A DNA stretch of 64,000 nucleotides from Acidilobaceae archaeon. Lineage in GTDB: Archaea; Thermoproteota; Thermoprotei_A; Sulfolobales; Acidilobaceae. How positions within the stretch are numbered: the first letter of the stretch is position 1; the number at the start of each line of letters is the position of its first letter. The stretch lies in NCBI GenBank assembly GCA_026413755.1, contig JAOAKH010000001.1, positions 1 through 64,000 on the forward strand, written 5' to 3'. Below are positions 51,170-59,643 of the stretch, in pieces. The position numbers and the translations under genes are program-made. The notes under the pieces were generated by a model. It ran no database searches. It saw nothing but the letters and a program-made list of their open reading frames with translations, and was not told where the DNA came from.

Positions 51170-52264
51170 CTACCTAGTCACGCTCCTCGAGACCCTCTCT
51201 ATGATCTCCCTCACATCGCCCCTCTCGGCCAGAGCCCTCACAGGCCTGAGGAGCTCTGTAAGGGCTCTGGCCGTGGCTGCTTTCAGGTCGAGGGGGTGGA
51301 GCTCCCCCCTTGCGTAGGCTGCCTCCATCTCCCTCACGTCTGTGAAGGTAACAGGGCCTCCGTACTTTGCAGGCCTGTCCACCTCTAGCCTATAGTTCCC
51401 CCTCGCAGCCAGGACGTACTTGTTTATTTCTATCACCGGGTTCTGCTCGATCACCCTCGCTGGGCAGTAGGCCTTTCTGAGCTTCTCCTCTATGAGCTCC
51501 GGCGGGTCGTGGAGGAATATAGCTGTCTCGGGCTTAGACTTGCTCATCTTTACTTCCGCGTATAGCTCGTCCACCTCGCCTCCTCCCATCCTCTCTGCCC
51601 CCTGGAGGCCGGTGATTATTGGCGTGTGGATCGCTACGGGCTTCTTCAGCTCCTCCCCCATGAGCCTCGAGTATAGCCTCCTCAGCTCAGCCCTTTCTGC
51701 TACATCTCTGGCAAGCATATGGGCCTTCCGCTGGTCCAGCCCGCCCAGGGCTATGTCAAGCCTAAGATAGAATATGTCTGCCACCTGCATGGCAGGGTAG
51801 ATCAGCTTTGAGGCGTCTATCTCCGCCTCTTCAGCCCTCCTGCCCATTATGGTGAGGGCTCTCCTTATCCTCGCCAGGCTCGAGCTCTTCGCCACTCCCA
51901 ACACGAGGGCCCAGTATTTTTCGTCAGAAGCGATCTCCTCTGCGTCCACGAACTTGATCTTCTCCACCGGCATGCCTAAGGACCTCATGTACTCCCTCAC
52001 GAGCCGGGCGGATTCCCTGATGAGCTCCATGTCCCCTCCCAGCTTGTCGTTTATATATGCGTGCCAGCTGGCCTCCAGGATCGTGAAGTCCACGCCCGCC
52101 TCTACCAGGTCCGCTACCTTAAACATCCAGACAAGCCAGCCCACGTGGACGAGCCCGCTGGGCTCATAGCCTATGTACCCTCTAGGCCTCCTCTCCAGCG
52201 CTGCTGCCAGCTCCTCCTCAGTTATGATCTCCACGGCGTTCCTCTTCGCCAGCTCTAGCTTCAT
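51170..52264 (-). CDS. tyrS: Tyrosyl-tRNA synthetase
   Basis: Charges tRNA-Tyr. From the ATG at 52264 the protein is 364 residues. Class I signatures: GYEPSGLVHVGWLVWMFK near residue 30 (HIGH-like HVGW) and KMSKSKPETAIF near 230. The residues that bind Tyr in archaeal TyrRS (YPAMQVADIFYL, GGLDQRKAHMLAR) are visible. The frame extends upstream to 52375, but that is opposite rps15; GGGAAGAAC precedes the ATG and a TATA-like CTTAAAAGC lies at about 52298-52306. Archaeal enzymes lack the C-terminal S4-like domain, as here. Confidence 0.94.
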   Translation of the reverse strand: MKLELAKRNAVEIITEEELAAALERRPRGYIGYEPSGLVHVGWLVWMFKVADLVEAGVDFTILEASWHAYINDKLGGDMELIRESARLVREYMRSLGMPVEKIKFVDAEEIASDEKYWALVLGVAKSSSLARIRRALTIMGRRAEEAEIDASKLIYPAMQVADIFYLRLDIALGGLDQRKAHMLARDVAERAELRRLYSRLMGEELKKPVAIHTPIITGLQGAERMGGGEVDELYAEVKMSKSKPETAIFLHDPPELIEEKLRKAYCPARVIEQNPVIEINKYVLAARGNYRLEVDRPAKYGGPVTFTDVREMEAAYARGELHPLDLKAATARALTELLRPVRALAERGDVREIIERVSRSVTR

Positions 52265-52337
52265 GTTCTTCCCAGCTGCAAGGAGGGAGAGCTCATAGCT
52301 TTTAAGCCCTTGGGGAGAGGGAAGCTGGGAGAGAAGC

Positions 52338-52796
52338 TTGAACAGGAGGAAGGAAAAGGGCAAGTCCGGCTCCACGAGGCCAGCGAGGCCCCAGCCGCCG
52401 AGTTGGCTCAGCTTTACGCCGGAGGAGGTAGAACTAATAATAGAGGAGCTGGCTAAGAAGGGCTACAAGCCGAGCATGATAGGGCTCATCCTGAGGGATC
52501 AGTTCGGCATACCGCTCGTTAAGCCTATACTCGGCAAGTCGGTGACGCAGGTGCTGGAGGAGAAGGGGCAGGCACCGAAAATACCCGAGGACCTCCTCAG
52601 CCTCATGAAGAAGGCAGTCAACATAAGGAGGCACCTGGACGAGCACCCAAAGGACACCCACGCAAAGAGGGGGCTAGTGGACACAGAGTCGAAGATCAGG
52701 AGGCTGGCGAAGTACTACAAGCGTGTGGGCAAGCTGCCGAAGGACTGGGAGTACAGCCCAGAAAGGGCTAAGCTCCTGGTGGCAGGAGAGGGCTAG
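52338..52796 (+). CDS. rps15: Ribosomal protein uS15
   Basis: Small-subunit protein of 152 residues in the long archaeal form, with an N-terminal extension [20 protein letters not shown] characteristic of Archaea and Eukarya. The S15 core contains [17 protein letters not shown], the helix [18 protein letters not shown] and the end WEYSPERA. The TTG start has a GGAAGCTGGGAGAG stretch upstream. It heads the rps15-recJ/cdc45-pcc1 gene string common in archaea, overlapping the next gene by one base. Confidence 0.95.
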   Translation: MNRRKEKGKSGSTRPARPQPPSWLSFTPEEVELIIEELAKKGYKPSMIGLILRDQFGIPLVKPILGKSVTQVLEEKGQAPKIPEDLLSLMKKAVNIRRHLDEHPKDTHAKRGLVDTESKIRRLAKYYKRVGKLPKDWEYSPERAKLLVAGEG

Positions 52797-54034
52797 TGCT
52801 AAAGCTCACCCTCTCCCCCCTCACGTTGGAGAAAGACGGCGCTGCTGCAAGGAAGGCACTGGAGGCGCTCGTGGAAGAGGCGCCCCTCCTCCGCGTATAT
52901 TCCTACCCCTCCCTCGACGCCCTCATAGCCTCGGGCCTGCTCTTCCTCATAGCTTCAAAGCTAGGGGCTAGGGCAGCGCTCAAGGTCTCGCCGGAGCCCC
53001 CGAAGGTCATAGAAGCAGATAGCGTGCTCGTCGGCTATAGGGAGCTTAACTATAAGGCCGAGGAGGTGAAGAGGAAGGCCCTTGCGCTCTTCTCCGGCGA
53101 GCTGAAAGCCATACCAGTTCACGGTACCACCTACGTGGACGGGGAGGGGAGCCACGCCGCCATGGTGGCCCTGATAGCCTGGGAGGAGCTGGACTCGGAG
53201 CTCCTCCTCATGGCCCTCGCCGGCTCCTACGCCAGCAGGTACGTCAGCGAAATGGGCAGGTTCTCAGGCCTAGACCTGCTGCTCCTTGAGAAGCTGAAAG
53301 CCAACCCTAACCTCTCCCTCTCCATGAAGACCGTCCTCAAGACCTACAAGCCCCATGAGAGAGACGTTTGCACTGCCATGACGCTCACGCTCGACCCCTA
53401 CTATCCGGGCATAACGGGCAGGGGGGACTGCAGCGTGCTTGCAGCCTATGGAGTAGGGAGCATGCTGAAGGGGGAGATGAGGAACGTTAAGAGGGAGGAG
53501 CTAGAAGCCCTCGCGGGGGCGGTGCTGGACTACGTGAAGGACTCCTTCAAGGTGGAGCTTAGGCCGGAGGCGATAGTAGGTGGGGTCGTGGTATCTGAGA
53601 ACAAGTCTCTTGCGATCAGCGACCCGCGGGAGGCCTCCCATGCCCTCCTATACGCGGCGGAGGCTCTGAGGGACCTGAGCAGGGTTGCTGCCGCGATGGC
53701 CGACGTGCAGGGCGAGTACTCCTTAGCAGAGGCCAGGCTGGAGGCATATGGCAGGAGACTGGCGGAGCTGGTGGGGGCGGGCGTGACGAGGCTAAGGGGG
53801 AACTACAAGGCAAAGGTCTATGAGGTCCAAATCTCGAAGGGGGACTCGCCCACGCTGCTCTGGAGGGCCCTCAGGACCATGGGCCTCGTGGAGCAGGACT
53901 CCGTACTGGCCTTCAAGGGAGAGGACGGGCTCTATGCCTCTCCCTTGCAGGTGGAGGAGGCGCTAGGCTACGGAGGGGCTAGGAGGGTAGGGGAGTGGAG
54001 GGAGGGCCTCGTATGGCTGGGGAGAGCTGCGTAG
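52796..54034 (+). CDS. Cdc45/RecJ-like protein lacking DHH catalytic residues
   Basis: The 412-residue protein occupies the RecJ position in the archaeal rps15-recJ-pcc1 string. The first motif, which in active DHH phosphoesterases is SHxDxDGxxSA, reads VYSYPSLDALIASGLLFLI, with no His and only one Asp. The DHH motif is not visible; DGEGSHAAMVAL occupies that place. This suggests an inactive structural member of the GINS-associated family, such as crenarchaeal RecJdbh/Cdc45, working with MCM and GINS. C-terminal part (from about 310) is helical. Function by analogy only. Start is GTG, overlapping the rps15 stop by one base. Confidence 0.72.
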   Translation: MLKLTLSPLTLEKDGAAARKALEALVEEAPLLRVYSYPSLDALIASGLLFLIASKLGARAALKVSPEPPKVIEADSVLVGYRELNYKAEEVKRKALALFSGELKAIPVHGTTYVDGEGSHAAMVALIAWEELDSELLLMALAGSYASRYVSEMGRFSGLDLLLLEKLKANPNLSLSMKTVLKTYKPHERDVCTAMTLTLDPYYPGITGRGDCSVLAAYGVGSMLKGEMRNVKREELEALAGAVLDYVKDSFKVELRPEAIVGGVVVSENKSLAISDPREASHALLYAAEALRDLSRVAAAMADVQGEYSLAEARLEAYGRRLAELVGAGVTRLRGNYKAKVYEVQISKGDSPTLLWRALRTMGLVEQDSVLAFKGEDGLYASPLQVEEALGYGGARRVGEWREGLVWLGRAA

Positions 54035-54264
54035 CGATATTGAGGGTGGAGAGCGACAAGGCCAGGGCCCTCCTGGAGGCCGTGGGGCCCGACAACAGGG
54101 CGGCGCCGCCCTGGCTGTCGGTTAGCTGCTCCGAGCTTCCCGGCGCTCTCGAGTGCGTGATCAGCATGGGCTGCGAGGAGCCGTCGAGGCTGCTCAGCCT
54201 TAGGAACACCTTGGAGGACCTGCTGCTCTCCCTGAGGGCAGCCCTCGAGGCGCTGGAGGGATAG
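54013..54264 (+). CDS. pcc1: KEOPS complex subunit Pcc1
   Basis: Pcc1 dimerises the KEOPS complex that makes t6A in tRNA. The 83-residue protein begins MAGESCVAILRVESDKARAL, followed by VGPDNRAAPPWLSVSC (the conserved VxPDN turn) and a C-terminal helix SLRNTLEDLLLSLRAALEAL. Size and pattern are typical. The ATG at 54013 has GGAGGGCC upstream; an earlier in-frame start at 53995 is less likely. It overlaps the Cdc45/RecJ-like gene by 22 bases. The nearby gene order supports the call. A Cgi121-like partner lies at 7246. Confidence 0.83.
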   Translation: MAGESCVAILRVESDKARALLEAVGPDNRAAPPWLSVSCSELPGALECVISMGCEEPSRLLSLRNTLEDLLLSLRAALEALEG

Positions 54265-54307
54265 GAGCTATATAAGGCTCAAAGAAGGGAGGGCGAGGGG
54301 AGCTGTA

Positions 54308-54949
54308 GTGTCGAAGGCGGTAAGAGACAAGTGGAAGCTGAAGAAGTGGTACCAGGTGCAGACGCCGCCGCTCTTCGCAAACATGATACTAGGCGTCACG
54401 CCTGCCGACGACCCGGACAAGCTGATAGGCAGGGTAATCGAGACGAGCCTCTTCGACATAACTGGAGACCTAACGTACGCTCATGTGAAGCTCTACTTCC
54501 AGATAGTGAAGGTGGAGGGCCAGGTAGCCCTCACCCGCTTCAAGGGCCACGAGCTCCAGAGAGACTACCTGAGGAACCTAACGAGGAGGAGGAGCTCAAA
54601 GGTGGCTGCCATATTTGACGTCTTCACTAAGGATGGCTATGGGCTGAGGCTGACCACCATAGCCTGGACGCGCTTCAAGTGCAAGACTAGCCAGAAGAAG
54701 GCCATAAGGAGGGCCATGAGGGAGCTCCTCGTGGAGAGGATAAAAGAGATGACTCTGGACGAGCTGATCCCTGCCATGATCTACGGCGACAAGGAGGGGA
54801 GCCTGCCCCAGCAGGCGGAGGCGGCTGCTAGGAGGATCTATCCGCTGAGGAAGGTAGAGATAGCTAAGTCGAAGCTCCTCTGGGTCCCCGGACCTAACGG
54901 ACCCGAGAAGGCGGTAGTGATCTCCCCCATAGAGAGGAGGGCTGCGTAG
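54308..54949 (+). CDS. rps3ae: Ribosomal protein S3Ae
   Basis: Small-subunit protein of 213 residues with GTG start. Conserved stretches: KWKLKKWYQVQTPPLFANMI near residue 8, GRVIETSLFDITGD near 40, RRRSSKVAAIFDVFTKDGY near 96, and the end KVEIAKSKLLWVP. Length is normal. It ends at 54949, and the start region of the GlmU-like gene begins two bases later. A TATA-like GCTATATAAGG at 54267-54277 lies about 35 bases upstream, so it may have its own promoter after pcc1. Confidence 0.95.
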   Translation: MSKAVRDKWKLKKWYQVQTPPLFANMILGVTPADDPDKLIGRVIETSLFDITGDLTYAHVKLYFQIVKVEGQVALTRFKGHELQRDYLRNLTRRRSSKVAAIFDVFTKDGYGLRLTTIAWTRFKCKTSQKKAIRRAMRELLVERIKEMTLDELIPAMIYGDKEGSLPQQAEAAARRIYPLRKVEIAKSKLLWVPGPNGPEKAVVISPIERRAA

Positions 54950-54951
54950 CT

Positions 54952-56208
54952 CTGAAAGCCCTCGTCCTCCTCGCGGCCGGGAAGGGGGAGAGGATCAGGC
55001 CTTTCTCGGAGACGAGGCCAAAGCCACTGCTGCCCATCCTAGGCGAGCCGCTCATCTGCAGGCACCTGAGGCTAGCGCTCAGGCACGCCTCTTACGATAG
55101 GGTGATCGTGACGGGCAGCTACATGATAGGGGAGCTCAGGGAGGGCATTAGGAGGTGTGGCTTTGAGGCAGAGGTAATAGATCAAGGGGGGCCGGACATC
55201 GGGACTGCCGATGCAATAGCTAAAGCCATGCAGGCGGGGGGTCCCGGGGAGTACACTATAATCTACTCTGACGTCTTCATGAGCGGGGAGGGCTACGAGC
55301 TCCTCTCGAGGCTCCCCTCCCCTGCCCTTCTGGCAGCAGAGGTGGAGAACCCGTGGGAATACGGCGTGCTGGAGGTGAGGGATGAGGTGATGCTCAGGGT
55401 GACGGAGAAGCCAGCTGAGGGGGAGGCGAGAGGTAACCTGGTCTTTGCAGGGGCTCTGAAGCTCAGCTACGATGTGCTGGAGGTCCTGAAGTCCCTCAAG
55501 CCCTCTCCGAGGGGCGCTTACGAAGTTACGGACGCCCTGAACATACTGGCAGCTAGGGAGGACGTGAGGGTGGGGAGGCTAAAAGTCTGGAGGGACGTGG
55601 GGAGGCCTTGGGATCTGCTAGTAGCTAATAGGATAGCGCTGGACCTTGAGCTGCGAGAGGAGGTGAAGGGCGAGGTGAGCTCCCTGGCCTCCGTTGAGGG
55701 CAAGGTGTTCGTGGAGGAGGGGGCAGAGGTGAAGGCCTTCGCTGCAATAGAGGGGCCCGCTTACATAGCTAGGGGCGCGGAGGTAGGGCCGCATTCCCAC
55801 ATAAGGCCGTACTCCGTTATACTGCGAGAGGCCCACGTGGGGGCCTTCACTCAGGTGAAGGGCTCCCTTATCATGGAAGGCTCCAAGGCCCCCCACCTGA
55901 ACTACGTGGGGGACAGCATAATAGGGGAGCACGTCAACTTGGGGGCCGGGGCTATTGCTGCTAACCTCAGGTTCGACGAGGCCCCCGTGGAGGTCACGAT
56001 AAAGGGCAAGAGGGTGAGCAGCGGGATGAGGAAGCTGGGGGCCTTCGTGGGAGGGCATGCAAAGGTGGGCATCAACGTCTCAATAATGCCTGGGGTAAAG
56101 ATCGGGTCGTACGCATGGATCTGGCCTGGCTGCGTGGTGAGCAGGGACGTGGAGACGGGGGAGAGGTACAACTGCTGGGCAGCTTATAAGGCTCCGGAGG
56201 GAGGCTAG
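54952..56208 (+). CDS. GlmU-like sugar-1-phosphate nucleotidyltransferase with beta-helix domain (CTG start)
   Basis: The nucleotidyltransferase domain starts ALVLLAAGKGERIRPFSET then RPKPLLPILGEPL, which includes the whole active-site loop. The frame holding this has no ATG, GTG or TTG in front of it, and an in-frame GTG at 55102 would delete it. The CTG at 54952, 11 bases after GGAGGG, is the best start, giving about 418 residues. The C-terminal part from about residue 250 is a left-handed beta-helix with repeats such as VHVGAFTQVKGSLIMEGS and NLGAGAIAANLRFDE, as in GlmU and archaeal bifunctional glucosamine/galactosamine-1-P enzymes. It fits the supply of UDP-N-acetyl sugars for glycoproteins. 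Start is inferred. Confidence 0.82.
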   Translation: MKALVLLAAGKGERIRPFSETRPKPLLPILGEPLICRHLRLALRHASYDRVIVTGSYMIGELREGIRRCGFEAEVIDQGGPDIGTADAIAKAMQAGGPGEYTIIYSDVFMSGEGYELLSRLPSPALLAAEVENPWEYGVLEVRDEVMLRVTEKPAEGEARGNLVFAGALKLSYDVLEVLKSLKPSPRGAYEVTDALNILAAREDVRVGRLKVWRDVGRPWDLLVANRIALDLELREEVKGEVSSLASVEGKVFVEEGAEVKAFAAIEGPAYIARGAEVGPHSHIRPYSVILREAHVGAFTQVKGSLIMEGSKAPHLNYVGDSIIGEHVNLGAGAIAANLRFDEAPVEVTIKGKRVSSGMRKLGAFVGGHAKVGINVSIMPGVKIGSYAWIWPGCVVSRDVETGERYNCWAAYKAPEGG

Positions 56209-56220
56209 CGGGGAAGAAGG

Positions 56221-56853
56221 ATGGCAAGGTCCGCCTATCACTACATGAAGGAGCTGTGGAAGAGGCCTTACGACGGTGAGCACGGCCTCCTCATGAGGGA
56301 GAGGCTGATAGAGTGGAGGAAGCAGCCGACCATAGTGAGGGTAGAGGGGCCCACAAGGCCTGAGAGGGCGAGGGAGCTGGGCTACAAGGCAAAACAGGGG
56401 GTGATAGTGGTCAGGGTAAGGGTGAGGAAGGGAGGGATGAGGAAGCAGAGGCCCAACAAGGGCAGAAGGCCCAAGAGGATGGGAGTCTACGGCTTCGCGC
56501 CTGCGAAGAGCCTCAGGCTCATAGCTGAGGAGAGGGCCCAGGTGAAGTACAGGAACATGGTGGTCCTAAATAGCTACTACGTGGGGGAGGACGGGAACTA
56601 CGCCTGGTATGAGGTGATCCTAGTAGACCCCCACCATCCAGCGGTGAAGAGCGACCCAGAGCTGAAATGGGTGAGCAGCGGGAAGCACAGGGGGAGGCCC
56701 CAGAGGGGGCTTACGAGCGCAGGGAAGAAGATGAGGGGTCTCAGGAAGTCCAGAGGGCTGAAGGGGACTCACAGGCAGAAGTGGAGGAGAAAACAGAGGG
56801 ATAGGCGCCACGAGGCCAGCAGGGGCGCAAGGCTCATAAGGCCGGAAGAGTGA
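56221..56853 (+). CDS. rpl15e: Ribosomal protein L15e
   Basis: Large-subunit protein of 210 residues, shared by Archaea and Eukarya. It starts [17 protein letters not shown] and has [40 protein letters not shown] and the basic C-terminal end rich in [12 protein letters not shown]. The ATG is preceded by GGAAGAAGG. It is part of the superoperon and lies 12 bases after the GlmU-like gene. Confidence 0.96.
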   Translation: MARSAYHYMKELWKRPYDGEHGLLMRERLIEWRKQPTIVRVEGPTRPERARELGYKAKQGVIVVRVRVRKGGMRKQRPNKGRRPKRMGVYGFAPAKSLRLIAEERAQVKYRNMVVLNSYYVGEDGNYAWYEVILVDPHHPAVKSDPELKWVSSGKHRGRPQRGLTSAGKKMRGLRKSRGLKGTHRQKWRRKQRDRRHEASRGARLIRPEE

Positions 56854-56887
56854 TAACCGTCCTGACCCCTCCTGAAAGGGGACCTGC

Positions 56888-57316
56888 TTGATATCCTCTG
56901 TAGAGGCAAGGGTGCATGTACACGCTACCGAGAGCAGGGAGAAGGTGCTGAAGGCCCTCCTCGAAGTCTTCCCTCAGGAGCTGAGAGGCTTCGTTAGCGT
57001 GGAGCGGGAGCTGCTGGAGGGGCACTACGGGAACCCCATAGAGGTCCTCACGGCCACCCTCAGCATCAGGGCGGAGGAGGTCCTCAAGCACCTGATCAGC
57101 AGGCTGAGCGAGAGGGATGGTCAGCTGCTTAGGGCCACCCTCGAGGACAGGGTGGACAGGGGAGGGGACCTGTACCTCAGGATTAGCAAGCAGGAGGCCT
57201 TCCTGGGGAGAATAGTCCTAGAGGACTCCGACGACGTGGTGAGGGTCCGCTTCAACTTTTCGGGCAGGAGGGAAGAGGCGCTGGAGCTATACGGGGGGGC
57301 TCTGGGATCTACGTAG
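56888..57316 (+). CDS. DUF54 RNA-binding protein (exosome-linked)
   Basis: The 142-residue protein belongs to COG1325, a family predicted from gene order to be linked to the exosome or RNase P. It begins SSVEARVHVHATESREKVLK and contains GHYGNPIEVLTATLSI near residue 46 and a last motif KQEAFLGRIVLEDSDDVVRV. It starts with TTG 35 bases after the L15e gene. Its end overlaps the likely start of the Rpp30 gene by about 10 bases. Confidence 0.82.
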   Translation: MISSVEARVHVHATESREKVLKALLEVFPQELRGFVSVERELLEGHYGNPIEVLTATLSIRAEEVLKHLISRLSERDGQLLRATLEDRVDRGGDLYLRISKQEAFLGRIVLEDSDDVVRVRFNFSGRREEALELYGGALGST

Positions 57317-57933
57317 ACCTCTCTCTCAGGCCGAGGGACGAGCAGGCAGCGATAGGCCTCCTCAGGAGGGCGAAGGAGCTGGGCTTCTCAAGGCTCTCGC
57401 TTGAGCTGAGGGACGGCCTGATGTGGGAGGCCGTAGAGGGGGAAGCGAAGAGGTTGGGCATCGCGGCCGTCCCCCGCGTGACAGTGGAGGGGTCCACGAG
57501 GCAGGAGGTGAGGAGAGCGCTAGAGGAGGTGAGGAGAGGAGCGCTGGTGGCGGTGAGGGCGCTGAGCCTAGACGCGCTGAGGTACTCCTCTGTGAACAAG
57601 AGGGTGCACCTGATCAGGGTGGAGCCGGGGCTGGAGAAGTTCATAGATAAATCGGAGCTCAGGCTCTTCAAGGCCAGGGGCTGGGGGGCCCTGGAGGTCT
57701 CGCTAAGGGAGGCGAGGAGCAGGCGCGGGCTTGCGTACCTCTACGAAGCCTGCCACAGGGCCCACTTGCTGGACGTTAACCTTGTGATCTCGAGCGACGC
57801 GGAGATGCCAGAGGACCTCTGGAGCCCCCTGGCAGCCATAGGTCTCTTGGCCTCCATGGGGATCCCGAGCTGGAGGGCCAAGTCCTGGATGACGTCAGTT
57901 CCTGCGTACGTGCTAGACAGAATATTAAGCTAG
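57307..57933 (+). CDS. rnp3: RNase P protein component 3 (Rpp30), non-standard start
   Basis: Protein subunit of archaeal RNase P, which trims tRNA 5' leaders. The frame reads IYVDLSLRPRDEQAAIGLLR, then RAKELGFSRLSLELR, the conserved N-terminal strand and helix of Rpp30. The middle has VEGSTRQEVRRALEE, and the end has LVISSDAEMPEDLWSP near residue 158, a PHP-like fold feature. No ATG, GTG or TTG is found in frame between a stop at 57184 and the Met at 57421, which is far too late. The best match in position is ATC at 57307, after a G run, giving 208 residues, the normal size. It overlaps the DUF54 stop by 10 bases. Confidence 0.8.
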   Translation: MYVDLSLRPRDEQAAIGLLRRAKELGFSRLSLELRDGLMWEAVEGEAKRLGIAAVPRVTVEGSTRQEVRRALEEVRRGALVAVRALSLDALRYSSVNKRVHLIRVEPGLEKFIDKSELRLFKARGWGALEVSLREARSRRGLAYLYEACHRAHLLDVNLVISSDAEMPEDLWSPLAAIGLLASMGIPSWRAKSWMTSVPAYVLDRILS

Positions 57934-57957
57934 GGGCGCCTTTGTTGGGGGAGACCC

Positions 57958-59181
57958 TTGGAGCCTACGGGCGTCCTCATAGGCATAGTGGGCAAGACCA
58001 ACACCGGCAAGTCCACCTTCTTCTCTGCCGCCACAGAGATATCGGTGCCCATAGAGAACAGGCCCTTTGTTACCATAGAACCTAATGTTGGGGTAACCTA
58101 TGCTAGGAAAGCCTGCGTTCACAAAGAGCTGGGCCTCCCTGGCTGCGACGCCTCCAACAGCCTCTGCAAGAGGGGCGAGAGGCTCATACCGATCAAGATG
58201 GTGGACGTGGCGGGCCTCGTGCCGGGGGCTCACCAGGGGAGAGGGCTAGGGAACAGGTTCCTCGATCACGTGAGGAGGGCCGACGTGCTACTGCTCGTGG
58301 TGGACGCCAGCGGCTCCACCGACGAGGAGGGGAGGCCCGTGAGGCCGGGGAGCTATGACCCAGTGGAGGAAGTGAGGCAAATGGTCTTTGAGTTCGAGGA
58401 GTGGCTGTTCTCCATTATAGCGAAGGACTGGGAAAGGTTAGCGAGACAGTTGGACGCCTCTTCGGGAGCAGACTCAGCAGGTCTTATAGCCCAGAGGCTC
58501 TCGGGGCTAGGGGTCACGAGGGGGCACGTGGCAGAGGCAATCAGGGCGACGGGCCTGGAGAACAAGAGGTTCTCCTCTTGGAGCAGGGAGGAACTAAGGG
58601 CCTTCGCCTCTAGGCTCAGGGAGCTCTCGAAGCCCATGGTAATAGTGGCGAACAAGCTGGACGTGGGCCCCGCAGAAGAGAACGTGAAGAGGCTAAGGGA
58701 GGCCTACAAAGGGGTCCCCGTGGTGCCCACTAGCGCGCTGGCGGAGCTTGTGCTCAGGAAGGCAGCCTCGAAGGGGATATTGGATTACTTGCCGGGCGAC
58801 AGGGAGTTCACGCTGACCTCCTCCCCGCCGCCGGAGCTGCGTAAGGTGCTGGATAGGGTGGCGGAGCTCATGAGGAGGTGGGGCTCTACGGGGGTGCAGG
58901 AGGCGATAAACGAGGCCGTCTTCGGCAGGCTCTCGCTCATCCCGGTCTACCCGGTGGAGGACCACAACAGGTTTACAGACAAGCAGGGAAGGGTGCTGCC
59001 GGACGTGCTCCTGGTGCCAAGGGGCTCAACGGCTAGGGACGTAGCATACAAGATCCACACGGAGCTGGGCGACACGTTTCTCTATGCCATAAACGCGAAG
59101 ACCAAGCAGAGGGTGGGGGAGCTCTACGAGGTGAAGGAGAACGACGTTATAAAGATAGTGGCGAGCGGCGCTAGAAGATGA
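57958..59181 (+). CDS. Obg/YchF family GTP-binding protein with TGS domain
   Basis: The 407-residue protein has the G1 motif GIVGKTNTGKSTFFSAATE near residue 9, G3 as VDVAGLVPGAHQGRGLGNRF near 81, NKLD as G4 near 231, and a helical insertion plus C-terminal TGS domain (RGSTARDVAYKIHTELGDTF near 360). In this family the G4 NKxD suggests GTP use, while YchF itself prefers ATP. It binds ribosomes. The archaeal member is usually in this gene string. TTG start, GGGGGAGACC upstream. It converges on the Pop5 gene with an 11-base overlap. Confidence 0.9.
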   Translation: MEPTGVLIGIVGKTNTGKSTFFSAATEISVPIENRPFVTIEPNVGVTYARKACVHKELGLPGCDASNSLCKRGERLIPIKMVDVAGLVPGAHQGRGLGNRFLDHVRRADVLLLVVDASGSTDEEGRPVRPGSYDPVEEVRQMVFEFEEWLFSIIAKDWERLARQLDASSGADSAGLIAQRLSGLGVTRGHVAEAIRATGLENKRFSSWSREELRAFASRLRELSKPMVIVANKLDVGPAEENVKRLREAYKGVPVVPTSALAELVLRKAASKGILDYLPGDREFTLTSSPPPELRKVLDRVAELMRRWGSTGVQEAINEAVFGRLSLIPVYPVEDHNRFTDKQGRVLPDVLLVPRGSTARDVAYKIHTELGDTFLYAINAKTKQRVGELYEVKENDVIKIVASGARR

Positions 59182-59596
59182 GCTTCCTCGCTCTCCTCAG
59201 GCTCCCGGTGGCGGCTATGGGCACGAGTCTGGCCTTCTTGCCCTCAACCTCCCTGACGTAAGCCAGCGCCGCGAGCGCATGGTCCTTATAGCTGCTCCTC
59301 ACCCTCACCGCCCCCCTTCTTCTCTCCTCGTCGTACTCGATCAGCTTTGCCCTGCTCGCTATGAGGCCCAGCTCTCCGTACAGCTCTTTCATTGCAAGGG
59401 CAAAGGCTCTCCCTACCTCCTCCCTACCCAGCCTCTCAGAGGTGAGGGCCTCGAAAACTATGTACCTCCTCCTCTCCCTTTTCCTGAACAGTAGCCTCGG
59501 GAGCTCGGGCAGTCCCACTCGCCTCACCGCGTAGCCTCCAAAGGCCCCCGCCAGGAACCCCGCGAGGGCTCCTAGGGCTACCGTCAAGAGGTCCAA
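59171..59596 (-). CDS. rnp2: RNase P protein component 2 (Pop5), with N-terminal hydrophobic extension
   Basis: The Pop5 domain starts at about residue 43 (RRRYIVFEALTSERLGREEV) and contains KELYGELGLIASRAKL, RRRGAVRVRSSYKDHALAAL and PIAATGSLRRARK at the end, as in archaeal Pop5. In front lies a hydrophobic stretch (LLTVALGALAGFLAGAFGGY) that could be a membrane anchor or a signal peptide, not usual in this family. The TTG at 59596 has AGGAGGAG upstream and a TATA-like CTTAAATA near 59607-59614. An internal GTG at about codon 27 could also start the conserved domain. It is encoded opposite the rest of the string. Confidence 0.78.
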   Translation of the reverse strand: MDLLTVALGALAGFLAGAFGGYAVRRVGLPELPRLLFRKRERRRYIVFEALTSERLGREEVGRAFALAMKELYGELGLIASRAKLIEYDEERRRGAVRVRSSYKDHALAALAYVREVEGKKARLVPIAATGSLRRARKLIF

Positions 59597-59643
59597 GGCC
59601 TTCTCCTCCTATTTAAGCCTTAGAGGGCGCCGCTAAAAAGTAG

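Noticed and set aside
49860-52264. Replication origin near dnaG, polB and the Cdc45-like gene
   Set aside because: No orc1/cdc6 gene and no repeated origin-box-like inverted elements or long AT-rich gap were found.
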